Below, in pieces: positions 1 to 8,011 of a stretch of 64,000 nt of DNA. Source of the stretch: Emticicia sp. 21SJ11W-3 (GTDB lineage Bacteria > Bacteroidota > Bacteroidia > Cytophagales > Spirosomataceae); assembly GCF_024138715.1 (NCBI RefSeq), contig NZ_CP092074.1, positions 3,534,001 to 3,598,000 of the forward strand, read 5' to 3'. A program made the position numbers and the translations under genes. Within the stretch, counting starts at the first letter, position 1; each line of letters starts with the position of its first letter. Below the pieces are notes generated by a model. The model was not told where the DNA came from. It worked only from the letters and a program-made list of their open reading frames with translations, and did no database searches.

Positions 1-1
1 C

Positions 2-262
2 GTTATTTTAGTTACTATCTACCAGGGAAGATTAAATAATCAGCATTTTGGAATGGTTAATAATGCCTTCATAAGAGCGATAGATGCGAGGGGTAAAGAA
101 ATAGCTCGTTATAATCTTTCAAATGATGCTACTTATAATGGGATGTGTTCGATGACTTTTGCGGAGATTTATCGTAAAGATGGCACATGGAAATTTAGAG
201 CAATTGGTGATCCTAGTCCCAATGATAATTTTACCGAATTGATAGGTAAATATCTAAATTAA
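2..262 (+). CDS. terD: TerD-family protein, C-terminal part (5' end outside window)
   Basis: The reading frame is open from base 2, so this is the 3' end of a gene that begins before the window. It carries the classical TerD C-terminal features: a strand ending in VTIYQG, then NNAFIRAID, then a GMCSMTFAEIYRKDG hairpin and the closing WKFRAIGDP. TerD proteins are calcium-binding cytoplasmic beta-sandwich proteins linked to tellurite, phage and membrane-stress resistance. Only the last ~87 residues are visible, so the Ca-binding acidic loop cannot be checked. It belongs with the two intact TerD-family genes further along and with the decayed copy at 1439-1930. Confidence 0.85.
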   Translation, partial: VILVTIYQGRLNNQHFGMVNNAFIRAIDARGKEIARYNLSNDATYNGMCSMTFAEIYRKDGTWKFRAIGDPSPNDNFTELIGKYLN

Positions 263-959
263 AGCTTAGTTTAGTTTGAGAGTAGAAATAAATGTTTCTA
301 CGAGGTAAATTACTTATTGGTAATTGCGTATCAAATGCAAAATACCGCGGTTAAAAGTTTTAATTTATTAAGAATAAAGTCTACATACCGTTTGTAAACT
401 TGGTGAGGTGTTTAATAAGTTTGATTTTACCTGAGCCGCTGTGCAAAATATTTATTATTTGAAAGACATAAGAATCAATATTGAGAGTTGTCAATCATTA
501 GAAATAAAGCCTCTTTAAATTTTAATTCTCTGTTGTTAGATATAACCTATAGTAATAAAATTGATAAAGAAAATCTGTTCAGATGTAACCAAATCGATTA
601 TAAACCACAATATAAAACTTTTAAGAATGTAATAAAAAGTAATAAATAGAATAGAAATTCTCTTCTATCAACTTTGTGACTAATTGATGATTAGAAGAAA
701 CTGCCCAAAATCGTTTAATGGAAAAAAGACCAGCTTGTTGACTAAAATTACTACTTAACCGTAATACAGTTCTTAAAACATCTGGAAAACAGAAACTTAA
801 GCAACATTAAAATTTCTATTATCAAATTGCTTTGCCGGTTATAAATAATTTAACTGAGCAAATCTTCCCAATTTTAAATTTTATAGTAAAGTAAATTAAA
901 ATTTGCAACGATAGAATATTTGACATTAACTAGGTTTAGCGTTAAAATATGAAAGTAAT
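263..959. other. AT-rich gap without recognisable gene
   Basis: About 700 bases between the TerD fragment and the first decayed coding traces. Stops are dense in every frame and nothing in it translates to a family I recognise. It is probably decayed island sequence. Confidence 0.5.
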
Positions 960-971
960 TGCCCACAATTG

Positions 972-1384
972 AACGCTAAACCAGTGTTTGTGATGACAGG
1001 TTTTAATGAAGACCAAAGCGATTCTTTCTTTGTTGCAATTCAATCAATGTTAAAAAAATTAAATTTTCAAGCAATTAGTATTGGTTAAACTCAGCGTAGC
1101 TAAACAGTAAAAAAAGAAATAGTTGAAGCTATTACAGGTTCTTCTTTAGAGGTTTCGGTTTTGGCAAGTGAGTGGCAGATTTTCATTATAAAGTTGGCTG
1201 TGGTATCAATGCCAATAAAGCAGTGGTATGACTTACCAAAAAAAACTGCCGTACACATTGATTTTGCGGTAAACAATACTTTAGATAATAAACATTTCAC
1301 CAATCTATTTGAAATTTTGGCGAGCATATTGAAATCGATGGTCAAGAGTTAAGGATTTTCAAACAGTTAAAAAGAAATCCTTAG
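972..1384 (+). pseudogene. decayed gene, possibly nucleoside 2-deoxyribosyltransferase/TIR-like
   Basis: Broken coding sequence spread over frames. The first piece reads NAKPVFVMTGFNEDQSDSFF and ends at a stop near 1087. Later pieces include VKKEIVEAITGSS, ADFHYKVGCGINANKAVV, TAVHIDFAVNN and FGEHIEIDGQELRIFKQ. The order (a VFVMxxFNE start, an alternating helix/strand middle, a YKVGxGI segment, then HIDF) resembles the Rossmann-like nucleoside 2-deoxyribosyltransferase or TIR-like nucleotide-cleaving superfamily. That assignment is inference from motif order only. At least one frameshift and one stop make it non-functional as read. Its place beside a HAD/phosphoribosyltransferase pair would suit a nucleotide-linked role. 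Confidence 0.35.
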
Positions 1385-1438
1385 TACAAAATAGTTCATG
1401 AAAGATTTACTCGGCTTTTCATTATTTCAAAATAAATC

Positions 1439-1930
1439 GTGGTTTTAAACCTGGTAGAAGGTCAAATTATCGACTTATGAAAAAATGACATAGTAAAAAA
1501 CATTCGTCTCAACTTTTATCATTAATGGTTTAGGCAGGGATGTAAAACCAAAAACCGATGATAAACTAATTGTACAAACTAGAGATAATTTGAATGGCAA
1601 ATGAGATTGAATGACGAGCAAATAACTGTAAAACTGAATTCTGCTCCTGTTAGGTAAATTACATTCATGTTTATTTTCTGTATCTATCAAGGGTATCTAA
1701 AAAGCTGGCATTAGGGTAGTTTAGATAATGATTCTATTTAATCATCTGATACAAATAGTAAGAAAATTGTGCTTTACAGTATTTCAAATAGTTTTTAATG
1801 TAACGGAATGCGTTCAATGATTTTTAAAGAAACCTATCGTCAAAATAATAATTGGAAGCACTCTGCCATTGGTGAACCGCGTTCAGCAGACCATTTTGTA
1901 GGGATTTTAAAAGGACATATATATTTCTAG
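1439..1930 (+). pseudogene. degenerate terD pseudogene
   Basis: Pieces in shifting frames line up along the whole TerD fold. They run from an N-terminal NLVEGQIIDL, through GLGRDVKPKTDDK (the acidic-loop region), DEQITVKLNSAPV and FIFCIYQG, to a C-terminal stretch starting CNGMRSMIFKETYR and continuing WKHSAIGEPRSADHFVG before a stop at 1928-1930. Several stops and frameshifts separate the pieces, so no product of normal length is possible. The length of the trace fits one complete TerD domain of about 170 residues. It lies in line with the TerD genes on either side and is best seen as an inactivated member of the same array. Confidence 0.8.
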
Positions 1931-1948
1931 AAAGTAAATTTTTCTTTA

Positions 1949-2650
1949 ATGCAACTTTATAAACATTACTCATTTGACCTGTGGCTAACACTTATCAAAT
2001 CTAATCCTGATTTTAAGAAAGAAAGAGCCTTATTTTTTTACAGAAACTTTAATTTCAGCCCCAAAAAAAGTATTGAAGAAATAGAGAAAATATTTAGGCA
2101 CGTAGATATTATATGCAACGCTATTAATGAAAAAACAGGTAAAAACATTGATGCTGATGAGATGTATTTAATGGTTATTTATCTGATAAATGATGGTTCA
2201 GCTGCTTTTTTAGACATTAATTTAGAAAAGTTATATCAGGAAATGGAGACTCTGGTTTTTAATTATCTGCCAATTCTATATAGCAACGAAACACCAGAAA
2301 TACTAAAAAGAATAAAGGAATCAAATATAAGTACCATTGGAATTTTAAGCAACACAGCATTTATAAAAGGCCAAACGTTACGCAGAGTATTAGAAAAGCT
2401 TCAAATTGCTCAGTATTTTGATTTTCAACTTTATTCAGATGAAGTTGGTTTATCAAAACCTAATCGTTCTTTTTTTGATGTAATGATACAAACTGCTTTT
2501 GATAGTCACAACGAGTCACCAATAAAATTAAACGACATTATTCATATTGGCGATAACCCTAAGGCAGATATTGAAGGTGGTCTGTTAGCAGGGGTTAATG
2601 TTTTTCAAATAAATTCAAATGACAAAACTATTTTAAATTTGCTGAATTAA
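1949..2650 (+). CDS. HAD-superfamily phosphatase of the Ter island
   Basis: A 233-residue haloacid-dehalogenase-fold hydrolase. Motif I is FDLWLTL near residue 9: the nucleophilic Asp is present and the second acidic position is Trp, as Tyr or Trp is in some HAD branches. Motif II is LSNT, motif III the Lys of SKPNRSFF, and motif IV GDNPKADIEGG. The insert between motifs I and II is a helical C1-type cap. Such enzymes take phosphate from small phosphorylated metabolites. The stop codon is directly followed by the start of the phosphoribosyltransferase gene, so the two are probably translated together. HAD and phosphoribosyltransferase genes are known partners in Ter-linked operons and have been proposed to make a nucleoside-like compound. 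The substrate here is unknown. Confidence 0.85.
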   Translation: MQLYKHYSFDLWLTLIKSNPDFKKERALFFYRNFNFSPKKSIEEIEKIFRHVDIICNAINEKTGKNIDADEMYLMVIYLINDGSAAFLDINLEKLYQEMETLVFNYLPILYSNETPEILKRIKESNISTIGILSNTAFIKGQTLRRVLEKLQIAQYFDFQLYSDEVGLSKPNRSFFDVMIQTAFDSHNESPIKLNDIIHIGDNPKADIEGGLLAGVNVFQINSNDKTILNLLN

Positions 2651-3493
2651 ATGATTCATTCATTCTCTCTACACAAAATCTCCGATATTGACAGCTTTAG
2701 TTTTAATCCTGACGACTACAGCCGTTTCAAGTTTGGTGATAATCTTGCCGCTAAATTATTTGGCAAAAATTTAGCAATTGAATTCATCAATCAAGTGCTC
2801 ATTTGTAAATATAATAAGGAACAGCTTGTTGTGATTTCGAGCCCCTACTCTTTTATACCTACTGCCACTTTTGCCATGAAAAACCAGTTCGTATTTACAC
2901 TCAATCGTTGGTTATCAGAAAACGGTTTTCAGGTAGTGCAGGAAACCAAAGTCAGTCGCACAATAACATACAAGGAGGATTATGGCGAACTGAACGCAGA
3001 AGAAAGAATAAATTTAATTAAAAATGATTCTTTTCATATTGACAAAGAATTTATCAAAGGGAAAACACTTTTGTTCCTGGATGATATCCGAATTACTGGC
3101 AGCCATGAAATGATGATAACCCGAATGTTGACAGAATATAATCTAACCAATGAAACGTATCTGGTTTATTTTGCTGAGTTGGTAAATAAGAACATTCATC
3201 CAAACATTGAAAACTTTCTAAATTACCATTTTGTCAAATCAATCTTTCATTTGAATAGTATCATTAACAGTGAAGGCTTCAATTTTAATACACGGCTGGT
3301 AAAATACATACTTAACACCGAACCATCTGTTTTCAATTTATTTATACAAGAGCAAACTACAGAGTTTATTAATCTTTTGTACGATTTGGCACTGGGTAAC
3401 GGCTACCATATAATTGAATCATACAAACCAAATTTGAATAATATTAAAAAGTTTTTACTTAATAATCATAAACTTTCATACAATGGCAATTAA
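2651..3493 (+). CDS. Ter-associated phosphoribosyltransferase-like protein
   Basis: A 280-residue protein whose clearest motif is LLFLDDIRITGSHE around residues 137-150. This is a good match to the PRPP-binding signature (hydrophobic run, two acidic residues, then T/S-G) of type I phosphoribosyltransferases. The N-terminal half contains VVISSPYSFIPTATFAM, typical of the strand-loop where the base or pyrophosphate is held. It begins at the base after the HAD stop and its last 11 bases overlap the terD start, so HAD-PRTase-TerD form one tightly coupled unit. Family knowledge places such PRTases in a Ter-linked pathway for a nucleotide-like metabolite. Activity is inferred from one motif and context. 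Confidence 0.75.
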   Translation: MIHSFSLHKISDIDSFSFNPDDYSRFKFGDNLAAKLFGKNLAIEFINQVLICKYNKEQLVVISSPYSFIPTATFAMKNQFVFTLNRWLSENGFQVVQETKVSRTITYKEDYGELNAEERINLIKNDSFHIDKEFIKGKTLLFLDDIRITGSHEMMITRMLTEYNLTNETYLVYFAELVNKNIHPNIENFLNYHFVKSIFHLNSIINSEGFNFNTRLVKYILNTEPSVFNLFIQEQTTEFINLLYDLALGNGYHIIESYKPNLNNIKKFLLNNHKLSYNGN

Positions 3494-4034
3494 TCTTCAA
3501 AAAGGGCAAAGAGAAAACATTAACGCCCCAAAATTTACCATCGGTCTAGGATGGGATACCAACAACTCCTCAACAGGTTCAAATTTTGACTTAGATGCTT
3601 CTGTTTTTGTGTTAGGTGATAACAAAAAATTACTTTCTGATAATCATTTTGTTTTTTATAACAATTTAAAAACACCTTGTGGCGGTGTAGAACACACTGG
3701 CGATAATACTGATGGAGATGGAGACGGAGATGATGAACAAATTAAAGTTGATTTGTCAAAAATTGATCCCAATGCAAATGAAATTTGCCTCGTTGTAACT
3801 ATACATGAAGCAGAGAGCAAAAGACAGAATTTTGGACAAATCCGTAACTCTTTTGTTAGAATTTTCAACTCCGATAATGTTGAAATTTTAAAATATGAGT
3901 TAGAAGAAGACTTTTCTGTAGAAACTGCTGTAGAATTTGGACGCATCTATAAACGCAACAACGATTGGAAGTTTGAAGCAGTAGGCACTGGTATGAAAGG
4001 AGGACTAGAAGACTTTTTAAATAAATATAACTAA
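3483..4034 (+). CDS. terD: TerD-family stress protein
   Basis: A full-length TerD domain of 183 residues. It starts MAINLQKGQRENI and has GLGWDTN and FDLDASVFVLG. The calcium-binding acidic loop reads HTGDNTDGDGDGDDEQI at about residues 75-91 and is unusually rich in Asp-Gly. It ends with FGRIYKRNNDWKFEAVGTG. TerD proteins are cytoplasmic, may associate with the inner face of the membrane together with TerC, and act in resistance to tellurite, oxidants and phage. The start codon lies inside the end of the phosphoribosyltransferase gene, and the next TerD-type gene follows after only 7 bases. Confidence 0.93.
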   Translation: MAINLQKGQRENINAPKFTIGLGWDTNNSSTGSNFDLDASVFVLGDNKKLLSDNHFVFYNNLKTPCGGVEHTGDNTDGDGDGDDEQIKVDLSKIDPNANEICLVVTIHEAESKRQNFGQIRNSFVRIFNSDNVEILKYELEEDFSVETAVEFGRIYKRNNDWKFEAVGTGMKGGLEDFLNKYN

Positions 4035-4041
4035 TAAAACA

Positions 4042-4707
4042 ATGGCAATTAATTTAACCAAAGGTCAAAGAATTGACCTTAGAAAAGAAAATGGCTCAAC
4101 ACTTACTAATTTTTGTGTCGGCGTAAACTGGGGTGCAATTGAGACAATAAAGAAGGGCTTTTTTGGAGATAAAAAAACGATAGAAAAAGTAGATTTAGAT
4201 TTGAGTTGTATATTGTTTGACAATCAGAATAACCTTTGCGACCACCTTTATTCACCATTATATCGTGTTGAAGTTTTGCAAAAATTTGGATTACCAAAAG
4301 GAAAATTACAAACCGTAGATAATGCGTTACGACATACCGGAGATGATTTGGCAGGAGATACCGGTGGGGATGATGGCTTGGATAACGAAATCATAACCGT
4401 TGATTTATCTAAAATTGCCGCAAATGTGAGCCAAATATTTTTCTTCTTAAATAATGCAGGTAAAGAGGACTTTTCGCAAATACCATACTCAAAAATTCGT
4501 ATGTATGAAGGAACTCCAACATTTGTAAAAGAAGTTTTTGCTTCTTATAACGTAAGTGCTGAAAATCAATATTCGGGCAAAAAATCAATTATAATGGGGA
4601 AACTCTATAAGAAAGGTAGTGAATGGAAATTTAATGCTATTGGAGACCCTACCGAAGATATATTTTTAGGACAGACTATTCATCGCATTATAAAGAGTTA
4701 TTTATAA
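4042..4707 (+). CDS. TerD-family protein, TerZ/TerX-like variant
   Basis: A 221-residue TerD-fold protein with the family start MAINLTKGQRIDL and a VGVNWGAI strand. A longer insert around residues 30-70 (GFFGDKKTIEKVDLDLSC) sets it apart from the gene before it. The acidic loop is HTGDDLAGDTGGDDGLDNEI, again Ca-binding in type, and the C-terminus has GKLYKKGSEWKFNAIGDPT. The insert and length resemble TerZ/TerX-like members more than TerD itself; the exact subfamily is inferred. It sits in the same operon, 7 bases after terD, and is followed by a decayed small gene. Confidence 0.88.
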   Translation: MAINLTKGQRIDLRKENGSTLTNFCVGVNWGAIETIKKGFFGDKKTIEKVDLDLSCILFDNQNNLCDHLYSPLYRVEVLQKFGLPKGKLQTVDNALRHTGDDLAGDTGGDDGLDNEIITVDLSKIAANVSQIFFFLNNAGKEDFSQIPYSKIRMYEGTPTFVKEVFASYNVSAENQYSGKKSIIMGKLYKKGSEWKFNAIGDPTEDIFLGQTIHRIIKSYL

Positions 4708-4765
4708 CAAATAGCATATCCTATGTGATGCTATTTGTTAAAGAAAAATTAAAGCCCTGTTTAGT

Positions 4766-5071
4766 ATGTCAAGCCAAATAAATAATATCGAAGGTTTATC
4801 GGTTGGTCAAATTAAATCCTATTTCAACCATGGTAGAAAATTTGTGCTTTATCCATTTACAGTTTCCTTCTTTATAATGACACCTTGACGTAGTTCCGAC
4901 ATATATTTTATCTGGGCAGGTAAAAATCCGGCTAAATATTGATCAGGATTCATGAACATGAATTTGTTACCTGGCTGGCAGGATATGCTATGGGTACCCG
5001 CTTACACCATTGGTGCTTTAATAGAACACATAGGCGGCATAAGAGATATTACCTCAGAAGTGATGTCTTAA
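4766..5071 (+). pseudogene. small membrane-protein gene broken by two in-frame UGA codons
   Basis: One uninterrupted frame from ATG 4766 to TAA 5069-5071 encodes about 100 residues except for TGA at 4886-4888 and 4940-4942. Before the first stop it reads GLSVGQIKSYFNHGRKFVLY. Between the stops is RSSDIYFIWAGKNPAKY. After them comes a hydrophobic LLPGWQDMLWVPAYTIGAL and a closing DITSEVMS. The pattern recalls small Bacteroidota proteins with a C-terminal GWWGIPWGPIYTI-like membrane hairpin; I know no function for them. Absence of any frameshift suggests recent inactivation. TGA serves as an ordinary stop elsewhere in the window, so recoding is unlikely. Confidence 0.7.
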
Positions 5072-5221
5072 CTTAATGCAAAATGATCTAAACGATGCAA
5101 CGAACACGTAAAATAATGCTTTAGAAAATGATACGTCGTTGCAAACTGGAAGCTCAGTTTACAATAACTTAAATTTAAACAAAGGAAACTCTTCGAGTTG
5201 CCCTTACAATATCCAATAACA

Positions 5222-5860
5222 ATGAGAAGACTACCCGTTTATTTATTATTAGACACTTCAGGGTCAATGAGTGGCGAGCCAATTGAAGCAGTAAAAAATG
5301 GTGTCCAGATAATGATAAGTTCATTGCGTCAAAATCCACAAGCAATAGAAACAGCCTTTCTTAGTATTATTACTTTTGATAGTTCTGCTAGGCAAATCAT
5401 TCCACTCACTGATCTAGCATCTTTTCAAATGGTAGATATCAAAGCCTCCGGAACCACTGCTCTAGGTGAAGGACTAAAATTAGTGGCTGCTTGTATTGAT
5501 AAGGAAGTTGCCAAAACCACAACCGAAAGTAAAGGTGATTGGAAGCCTCTAGTGTTTATTATGACAGATGGTGTACCTACTGATGATTGGAAAAGTGGAC
5601 TAAATGAGTTCAGCAAAAGAAAAACCGCATACACTGTTGCTTGTGCCGCTGGTAGCGGGGTAGACACTTCGGTTTTAAGACAAATTACTGAAAATGTTGT
5701 AAGTTTAGATACTGCTGACGGGCAAAGTATTGCTAAATTTTTCCAATGGGTAACAGCATCAATTGGTGTTTCTTCTACAAAAGTGGAGGATTCAGGTAAA
5801 GAAGTTACCGGCTTAAATGAATTGCCCCCTCCGCCGCCAGAGCTGAACATTGTTGTTTAA
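5222..5860 (+). CDS. terY: TerY-type vWA protein, paralogue 1
   Basis: A compact vWA domain of 212 residues. The metal-ion-dependent adhesion site is visible as LLLDTSGSM at residues 8-16 (DxSxS), with the conserved Thr in SGTTALGEG and the Asp in FIMTDGVPTDDW. ATG 5222 is chosen although an in-frame TTG lies 24 bases upstream, because all three paralogues here begin MRRLPVY or MRRLPIY. The product ends with a proline-rich tail, LPPPPPELNIVV, shared with paralogue 2. TerY vWA proteins act as cytoplasmic scaffolds and are typically encoded with a PP2C phosphatase and a kinase (the TerY-P triad), as here. It is separated from paralogue 2 by a hairpin. Confidence 0.92.
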   Translation: MRRLPVYLLLDTSGSMSGEPIEAVKNGVQIMISSLRQNPQAIETAFLSIITFDSSARQIIPLTDLASFQMVDIKASGTTALGEGLKLVAACIDKEVAKTTTESKGDWKPLVFIMTDGVPTDDWKSGLNEFSKRKTAYTVACAAGSGVDTSVLRQITENVVSLDTADGQSIAKFFQWVTASIGVSSTKVEDSGKEVTGLNELPPPPPELNIVV

Positions 5861-5878
5861 ATTTTATTTTACGAAAAC

Positions 5879-5940
5879 AATTGTGCTGGAATAATATCAC
5901 AAATTTATAATCACGAAATTTCCGGCACAATTTAGTTTTT
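5879..5940 (+). terminator. hairpin with T-run between terY paralogues
   Basis: Left arm AATTGTGCTGGAA (5879-5891) pairs with TTCCGGCACAATT (5920-5932): 13 positions with one G-T wobble. The arms are separated by about 28 bases and followed by TAGTTTTT. It lies between two same-strand genes, so it may act as an attenuator or a processing site that lowers expression downstream. The loop is long for a textbook intrinsic terminator. Confidence 0.5.
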
Positions 5941-5986
5941 CAGACATTTTTTAGATTGTGAAGAACGAAATTAATTTTTATTAACA

Positions 5987-6622
5987 ATGCGACGACTCCC
6001 CGTTTATTTTTTGTTAGATACCTCAGGGTCAATGTATGGTGAGCCAATCCAGGCATTAAACAATGCACTTATCGGAATGTTAAATGCCTTAAGGTCAGAT
6101 GCACAGGCATTAGATTCGCTTTGGCTATCAATGATAACATTTGATAGAGAAGTAAAAGAACTTATGCCGCTTACTGAGTTGGCTTTATTCCAGTTGCCAG
6201 AAATAACTTGCCCTCAAAGTGGGCCAACCCATACTGGGAAAGCACTTGAGATGCTCTATGAAAAAACGAAAAAAGAAGTAATTAAAGGCACTGAAACTCA
6301 AAAAGGAGATTGGAAACCTCTATTGTTTATCTTTACTGATGGTAAGCCTAATGACTTGATGTTGTATAGAGAAATGATTCCTAAAATAAAATCTTTAAAC
6401 TTTGGAGCGATTGTCTGTTGTGCGGCTGGGTCAATGGCAGATGACAGCCTGTTGAAAGAATTAACACCCGATGTGGTTCATCTTGATAATGCAGATAGCA
6501 CAACATTGAAACAGTTTTTCAAATGGGTTTCAGAAACTATTGAGCAGGGCAATAAAAGTCAAGGAACCGGCGAAAGCGTGGCCTTACCACCACCTCCGAG
6601 TGAAATAAATTTGGTGATTTGA
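5987..6622 (+). CDS. TerY-type vWA protein, paralogue 2
   Basis: A 211-residue vWA domain close to paralogue 1: MRRLPVYFLLDTSGSM carries the DxSxS site, GPTHTGKAL supplies the Thr, and FIFTDGKPND the Asp. The C-terminus again ends in a short proline tail, ALPPPPSEINLVI, after the vWA fold. That tail is conserved between the two short paralogues though the linker before it is not, which suggests it docks a partner. It lies 126 bases after paralogue 1 and upstream of the larger zinc-bearing TerY. Duplication within the island is the likely origin. Confidence 0.9.
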   Translation: MRRLPVYFLLDTSGSMYGEPIQALNNALIGMLNALRSDAQALDSLWLSMITFDREVKELMPLTELALFQLPEITCPQSGPTHTGKALEMLYEKTKKEVIKGTETQKGDWKPLLFIFTDGKPNDLMLYREMIPKIKSLNFGAIVCCAAGSMADDSLLKELTPDVVHLDNADSTTLKQFFKWVSETIEQGNKSQGTGESVALPPPPSEINLVI

Positions 6623-6693
6623 TTTATAATTTCCCTGAACATCTTTAATTCTCTATAAACCATTTAAGTAAAATAGCCTAACCCAACCTTCAG

Positions 6694-6942
6694 ATGCTAA
6701 TAAAACTATTTCTAAATGTATTAATAACAGGCTTATTTATTTTTTCAAAACTACTACCATTTAAGGACAAGTTAAGCAATAGTTATCTGGGTGTGTTTAT
6801 TTTTTTTGAGAAGATTTTCAGTCCGATATTAAATGGTTTAAAATCATTCATAAGGCCATTCAAAGTGGGCAATGGTTTGTCGCTTGATATGACGCAAATA
6901 ATTTTATTGATTATACTTTTGGTACTAAACAACTTTTTTTGA
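6694..6942 (+). CDS. small two-helix membrane protein, YggT-like
   Basis: An 82-residue hydrophobic protein with one membrane helix at about residues 4-20 and a second at 62-82. Between them lies FFEKIFSPILNGLKSFIRPF followed by LSLDMTQIILLIILLVL. That order (amphipathic helix, Pro-rich turn, LSLD, terminal helix) resembles YggT-family membrane proteins. The match is weak and rests on pattern only. It ends 4 bases before the next TerY gene, so it is probably co-translated with it and could tether the TerY complex to the membrane. Confidence 0.5.
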   Translation: MLIKLFLNVLITGLFIFSKLLPFKDKLSNSYLGVFIFFEKIFSPILNGLKSFIRPFKVGNGLSLDMTQIILLIILLVLNNFF

Positions 6943-6946
6943 CAAC

Positions 6947-7999
6947 ATGAGACGACTACCCATTTATTTTTTAATTGACATCTCTGAATCAATGGTAGGT
7001 GAGCAAATTCAGCAGGTAGAAGAGGGTATAGCTACTATTATTCAGACACTTAAGGCAGACCCCTATTCAATTGAAACGGTTTGGGTTTCGATAATAGTCT
7101 TTGCCGGGCAACCAAAAACAATTGTTCCATTACAAGAAATTGTAAATTTTTACCCTCCAAAGTTTCCAATTGGTAGCGGAACTTCATTGAGCAAAGGCTT
7201 GGGGCATTTAATGTTTGAACTCCGTACTAATATAGTAAAAACAACTTATGAACGTAAAGGAGATTGGAAACCAATAGTCTTTTTGTTTACCGATGGTGTG
7301 CCAACTGATGATACATCTGCTGCCATTGCTGAATGGAAGCAAAATTGGGCAAGAACGGCCAATATGGTTGCTATTTCGTTTGGAGATGAAAACAACACAA
7401 ATCTTCTGGGAGAATTGACAGAGAATGTACTTTTATTTAAAAACACTGATGCTCAATCTTATAAACAGTTTTTCAAATGGGTAACTGACTCTATCAAGAC
7501 AAGTAGCGAAAGGGTTGAACAAAATACATCTGGATTTGAGTTATCGAAACTAGACGAAGAAATAGTTACTAAAATCGATTTGTCTAAATCAAAACCATCT
7601 CGTACCTATGTAGATAATAATTTTGTGGTGCTGTCAGGCAAATGTCAGAACACAAAACGCCCTTACCTAATGAAGTATAAAAAAGTTATTAATAACTCTG
7701 GTTTTGCTGGACTAAATTATCAAACCGTAAGTTATCGATTGGTTGGTGCTTTTCAATTGGATAACACATATTATGAATTATCAGATGGAAATGATGCCAA
7801 TCTAAAAATTAATACAAGCGAATTGATAGGTGCTCCTACTTGCCCTTGCTGTGGTAATCAATTTGCCTTTGCATTATGTGTGTGTGGCAAAATTCATTGT
7901 GTTGGATCTGAAGAAGTCAGCACTTGTCCTTGGTGCAATATGACTGGAACGTATGGATATGGTGGTGCAAACTTTGATGTAAACAGAACTCAAGGATAA
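6947..7999 (+). CDS. terY: TerY with C-terminal zinc-ribbon (TerY-C) domain
   Basis: A 350-residue protein. Residues 1-190 are a vWA domain like the two before it, but the adhesion-site motif is LIDISESM (D-I-S-E-S); FLFTDGVPTDD is intact. After a linker comes a beta-rich region (residues 215-290) and then a cysteine cluster with TCPCCGNQFAFALCVCGKIHC and CPWCN. These are two Cys pairs suited to bind zinc, as in the TerY-C domain. The zinc domain is the usual link of TerY to its kinase and phosphatase partners. The PP2C gene follows 12 bases later and the kinase 9 bases after that, which makes a complete TerY-P triad. Confidence 0.93.
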   Translation: MRRLPIYFLIDISESMVGEQIQQVEEGIATIIQTLKADPYSIETVWVSIIVFAGQPKTIVPLQEIVNFYPPKFPIGSGTSLSKGLGHLMFELRTNIVKTTYERKGDWKPIVFLFTDGVPTDDTSAAIAEWKQNWARTANMVAISFGDENNTNLLGELTENVLLFKNTDAQSYKQFFKWVTDSIKTSSERVEQNTSGFELSKLDEEIVTKIDLSKSKPSRTYVDNNFVVLSGKCQNTKRPYLMKYKKVINNSGFAGLNYQTVSYRLVGAFQLDNTYYELSDGNDANLKINTSELIGAPTCPCCGNQFAFALCVCGKIHCVGSEEVSTCPWCNMTGTYGYGGANFDVNRTQG

Positions 8000-8011
8000 A
8001 CCAAAAGAAAG

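Noticed and set aside
4766-5071. UGA recoded as an amino acid
   Set aside because: UGA ends other genes in this window (for example at 6620-6622 and at the iorA/iorB overlap), and no SECIS-like or tRNA evidence is present; pseudogene is simpler.
5198-5221. TTG start for the first TerY
   Set aside because: All three paralogues begin MRRLPVY/MRRLPIY, so ATG 5222 is better supported.
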